DNA of 7,680 nucleotides, from positions 1 through 7,680 of the forward strand of contig JAJZEG010000394.1 of the NCBI GenBank assembly GCA_021828605.1, written 5' to 3'. Positions 5,386 to 7,680 of this stretch are shown here, one piece after another. A program made the translations under genes and the position numbers. The notes beneath the pieces are model-generated. The model had not been told where the DNA came from. It did no database searches and saw only the letters and a list, made by a program, of their open reading frames with translations. Source of the DNA: Pseudomonadota bacterium (GTDB lineage Bacteria > Pseudomonadota > Alphaproteobacteria > Acetobacterales > Acetobacteraceae). How positions within the stretch are numbered: position 1 is the first letter of the stretch; the number at the start of each line of letters is the position of its first letter.

Positions 5386-5392
5386 AGCGGAG
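5386..5392 (+). promoter_or_regulatory. Ribosome-binding site deciding the lipoprotein start
   Basis: AGCGGAG lies 6 nt before the GTG at 5399 and supports that codon as the start. The in-frame ATG at 5444 has no purine-rich site in front of it. The remaining DNA between the porin terminator and this site (5255-5385) contains no gene and no convincing promoter. TTGGCG (5287-5292) with TAAACA (5310-5315) at 17-bp spacing is a weak possibility. Confidence 0.45.
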
Positions 5393-5398
5393 ACTAAT

Positions 5399-5962
5399 GT
5401 GCGCATTCACGATATTTCTGGCCTGACTTTTACTCGCGCCACCATGCGCGCAAAAATGGCGCCGATGCTGGCGCTCGGTGGCGTGCTGGCGCTTGCCGCC
5501 TGTAGCCATGCGCAGCAGCCGAACCTGCCCAATATGCAAACCTATCGGGTGCCGAGCCAAATGCAGGGGAGCAGCAGCTCGGGCTTTGGTAATTTATTTA
5601 CCTTGGGCAAATCAGCGCCCCAGGGGGGTGCCACCGGCGTTGCGGTTAATGCGTATTTGTGGCGCGCCTCGCTCGATACGTTGAGCTTCATGCCGCTGGC
5701 CTCTGCCGATCCGTTTGCCGGGGTGATTATCACCGACTGGTATTCGCCGCCGGGCAGCAGCAATGAGCGGTTCAAGGCGACGGCTTATGTGCTGGGCAAG
5801 AGCTTGGCTGCGAATAATTTGAAGGTCTCGGTGTTCCGCCAGGTTCGCTCGGGCGGTGCTTGGGTTGATGCTTCGGTTGATCCGGCAACCGCGCATGGCA
5901 TTGAGGACCGGATTTTGGCGCGCGCCGCACAGCTCAAGGGCGGCAGCCAGATCAATGGCTGA
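5399..5962 (+). CDS. DUF3576 domain lipoprotein
   Basis: A 187-residue predicted lipoprotein; the DUF3576 family occurs in Alphaproteobacteria and has no assigned function. A hydrophobic signal ([12 protein letters not shown]) ends in the lipobox LAAC with the acylated Cys at residue 35. Ser follows the Cys, which favours sorting to the outer membrane. After a Gln/Ser-rich linker comes the DUF3576 core: [21 protein letters not shown] (80-100), then [16 protein letters not shown] (103-118), [17 protein letters not shown] and a C-terminal helix. Starting at GTG 5399 gives a long 34-residue signal. Starting at ATG 5444 gives a conventional 19-residue signal but lacks a Shine-Dalgarno, so the start is unsettled. 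The stop overlaps the leuS start by 8 nt, so the two genes are co-transcribed. Family call is firm; the function is unknown. Confidence 0.88.
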   Translation: MRIHDISGLTFTRATMRAKMAPMLALGGVLALAACSHAQQPNLPNMQTYRVPSQMQGSSSSGFGNLFTLGKSAPQGGATGVAVNAYLWRASLDTLSFMPLASADPFAGVIITDWYSPPGSSNERFKATAYVLGKSLAANNLKVSVFRQVRSGGAWVDASVDPATAHGIEDRILARAAQLKGGSQING

Positions 5963-7680
5963 TCTGCCGACCCCGCCCGCGACTGCGCTTGATGAGGTGT
6001 ATGACTTTCGCTCAGCCGAGCCGCATTGGCAGGCGGCATGGGACGCAGCGGGTTGTTTTGCCACCAATGATCATCCCGATGGCCGCAAGCCGAAATGCTA
6101 TGTGTTGGAAATGTTCCCCTATCCATCGGGGAAAATCCATATCGGCCATGTGCGCAATTATGCGATTGGCGATGTGGTGGCGCGCACCCGCCGGGCCCAG
6201 GGCTATGATGTGCTGCATCCGATGGGCTGGGACGCGTTTGGCCTGCCTGCGGAAAATGCCGCGCGTGAACGCGGCGTCGATCCCGCCGGGTGGACCGCGC
6301 AAAATATCGCGGCGATGCGCGATGATTTGAAGCGGGTCGGGTTGTCGTTTGATTGGGCGCGCGAGTTTGCCACCTGCGATCCGGACTATTACGGCCAGCA
6401 GCAGCGGATTTTTCTGGAGTTCTGGCGCGCGGGCATTGCTTACCGGCGCGAATCGGCGGTGAATTGGGACCCGGTCGATATGACCGTTTTGGCCAATGAG
6501 CAGGTGATTGATGGGCGCGGCTGGAAATCCGGCGCGTTGGTCGAGAAGCGTAAATTGCGGCAGTGGTTTTTCAAAATTACCGATTTTGCCGAGGATTTGC
6601 TGGCCGGGCTTGATCAGTTGGAGCGTTGGCCGGAGCGGGTGCGCACCATGCAGCGCAACTGGATTGGCCGCAGCGAAGGGGCGAATGTCGAATTTTCGCT
6701 CGCGGAGGCGCTGAGCGGGATTGCGGCGGTCAAGGTTTATACCACGCGACCCGATACGTTGTTTGGCATGAGTTTCCTGGCGATTGCGCCGGATCATCCG
6801 TTGGCGATGGCGGTGGCGGGGCAGAATCCGGGGGCGGCTTCGTTTATTGCCGACTGCCAGAGTGCGGGCACCTCGGAGGCGGTGATTGAGGCTGCGGAAA
6901 AGCGTGGCTTTGACACCGGCTTGCGAGTTCAGCACCCGTTCAATGGCGCGACCTATCCGGTTTGGATCGCGAATTTCGTGCTCATGGAGTATGGCACCGG
7001 GGCGATTTTTGGCTGCCCGGCGCATGATCAGCGTGATTTGGATTTCGCCCGCAAATATGGGCTGAGCGTGACGCCGGTGGTGGCGGCGCATGGTGAGTTG
7101 ATGCCGGAGATTGGCGATGTGGCGCTGACCGGCGATGGGGTGCTGATCAATTCCGATTTTCTAGATGGGCTGGATGTCGCAGCGGCGAAACGGCTGGTGA
7201 TTGCCAAATTGACGGAACGGAATATTGGTTCGGGCGTGGTGAATTGGCGGTTGCGCGATTGGGGCGTGTCGCGCCAGCGCGCCTGGGGCTGCCCGATCCC
7301 GGTGATCCATTGCGCTTCCTGTGGGGCGGTGCCGGTGCCGGAGCAGGATTTGCCGGTGCGCCTGCCCGATGATTTGCCGTTTGATCGGCCCGGCAACGCT
7401 TTGGACCATCATCCCACCTGGAAGCATGTGCCCTGCCCTTCCTGCGGTGCGGCGGCGACCCGCGAGACCGATACGTTTGATACGTTCGTCGATAGTGCCT
7501 GGTATTTCGCCCGGTTCTGCGCGCCGCGCGCGACCACACCGACCGATCCGGTGGCGACCGGCCATTGGATGCCGGTTGATCAATATATTGGCGGGATCGA
7601 GCACGCGATTTTGCATTTGCTCTATGCGCGGTTTTTCACCCGCGCTTTGCACAGGCTGGGTCATGTGGGCGTGGCGGAGC
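5955..7680 (+). CDS. leuS: Leucyl-tRNA synthetase, N-terminal two thirds (3' truncated)
   Basis: A class I aminoacyl-tRNA synthetase that charges tRNA-Leu with leucine in the cytoplasm. 575 codons are visible of the roughly 860 usual, and the frame is open to the right edge. The ATP-binding HIGH motif is at 62-65 within [27 protein letters not shown] (91-103) and [14 protein letters not shown] (171-184) complete the catalytic core seen here. The CP1 editing domain shows the Thr-rich TTRPDTLFG (263-271) and [16 protein letters not shown] (346-361), whose Asp358 is the conserved editing residue. Zinc-type CASC (453-456) and CPSC (494-497) pairs follow, then [13 protein letters not shown] (506-518). 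The KMSKS loop and anticodon domain lie beyond the window. The start ATG lies 8 nt inside the DUF3576 gene, with only a weak distant AAGGG (5936-5940), so translation probably depends on coupling. There is no sign of damage. Confidence 0.97.
   Translation, partial: MADLPTPPATALDEVYDFRSAEPHWQAAWDAAGCFATNDHPDGRKPKCYVLEMFPYPSGKIHIGHVRNYAIGDVVARTRRAQGYDVLHPMGWDAFGLPAENAARERGVDPAGWTAQNIAAMRDDLKRVGLSFDWAREFATCDPDYYGQQQRIFLEFWRAGIAYRRESAVNWDPVDMTVLANEQVIDGRGWKSGALVEKRKLRQWFFKITDFAEDLLAGLDQLERWPERVRTMQRNWIGRSEGANVEFSLAEALSGIAAVKVYTTRPDTLFGMSFLAIAPDHPLAMAVAGQNPGAASFIADCQSAGTSEAVIEAAEKRGFDTGLRVQHPFNGATYPVWIANFVLMEYGTGAIFGCPAHDQRDLDFARKYGLSVTPVVAAHGELMPEIGDVALTGDGVLINSDFLDGLDVAAAKRLVIAKLTERNIGSGVVNWRLRDWGVSRQRAWGCPIPVIHCASCGAVPVPEQDLPVRLPDDLPFDRPGNALDHHPTWKHVPCPSCGAAATRETDTFDTFVDSAWYFARFCAPRATTPTDPVATGHWMPVDQYIGGIEHAILHLLYARFFTRALHRLGHVGVAE

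Noticed and set aside
6012..7091. Long open frame (359 codons) on the minus strand opposite leuS
   Set aside because: It is entirely antisense to the HIGH and editing regions of leuS. The translation is Arg/His/Pro-rich and low in complexity, with no family resemblance.

Overview
This window comes from an alphaproteobacterial chromosome, most likely the Acetobacteraceae (Acidocella/Acidiphilium-like, by inference). The pointers are a porin with an Acetobacteraceae-style signal peptide, a ThiE-like protein beside a YggS-type PLP protein, and a DUF3576 lipoprotein running directly into leuS, an order I recall from alphaproteobacteria. Composition is GC-rich and coding is dense. Housekeeping genes here use many TTG, GAT and ATT codons. 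The porin and the toxin-antitoxin genes use noticeably different codons.

Layout from left to right. (1) The 3' part of a DUF445 membrane-protein gene, ending inside a terminator hairpin. (2) A short regulatory-looking gap with a 38-bp imperfect palindrome and a 13-bp motif, then a D-2-hydroxyacid dehydrogenase gene. (3) A second exact copy of the 13-bp motif, then a complete type II toxin-antitoxin operon: ribbon-helix-helix antitoxin and RelE/ParE toxin, overlapping by 1 nt. Its recognisable promoter has a -10 box buried in a 15-bp palindrome. (4) A divergent pair, a YggS-family PLP-binding protein on the minus strand and a ThiE/TenI-like protein on the plus strand, whose likely start codons share bases. 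(5) A roughly 190-bp leader region and a complete outer-membrane porin with a strong rho-independent terminator. (6) A DUF3576 lipoprotein gene overlapping by 8 nt the start of leuS (leucyl-tRNA synthetase). leuS runs off the right edge after 575 codons.

Most of this is core metabolism and cell envelope. The accessory part is the toxin-antitoxin operon (about 1.79-2.40 kb), which sits between genes with different codon habits. I did not find a clearly new multi-gene system. The items most worth checking are the paired 13-bp intergenic motif with its adjacent palindrome, the operator architecture of the toxin-antitoxin operon, and the yggS/thiE-like start-codon overlap. I see no rRNA, tRNA, CRISPR array, insertion sequence or origin.
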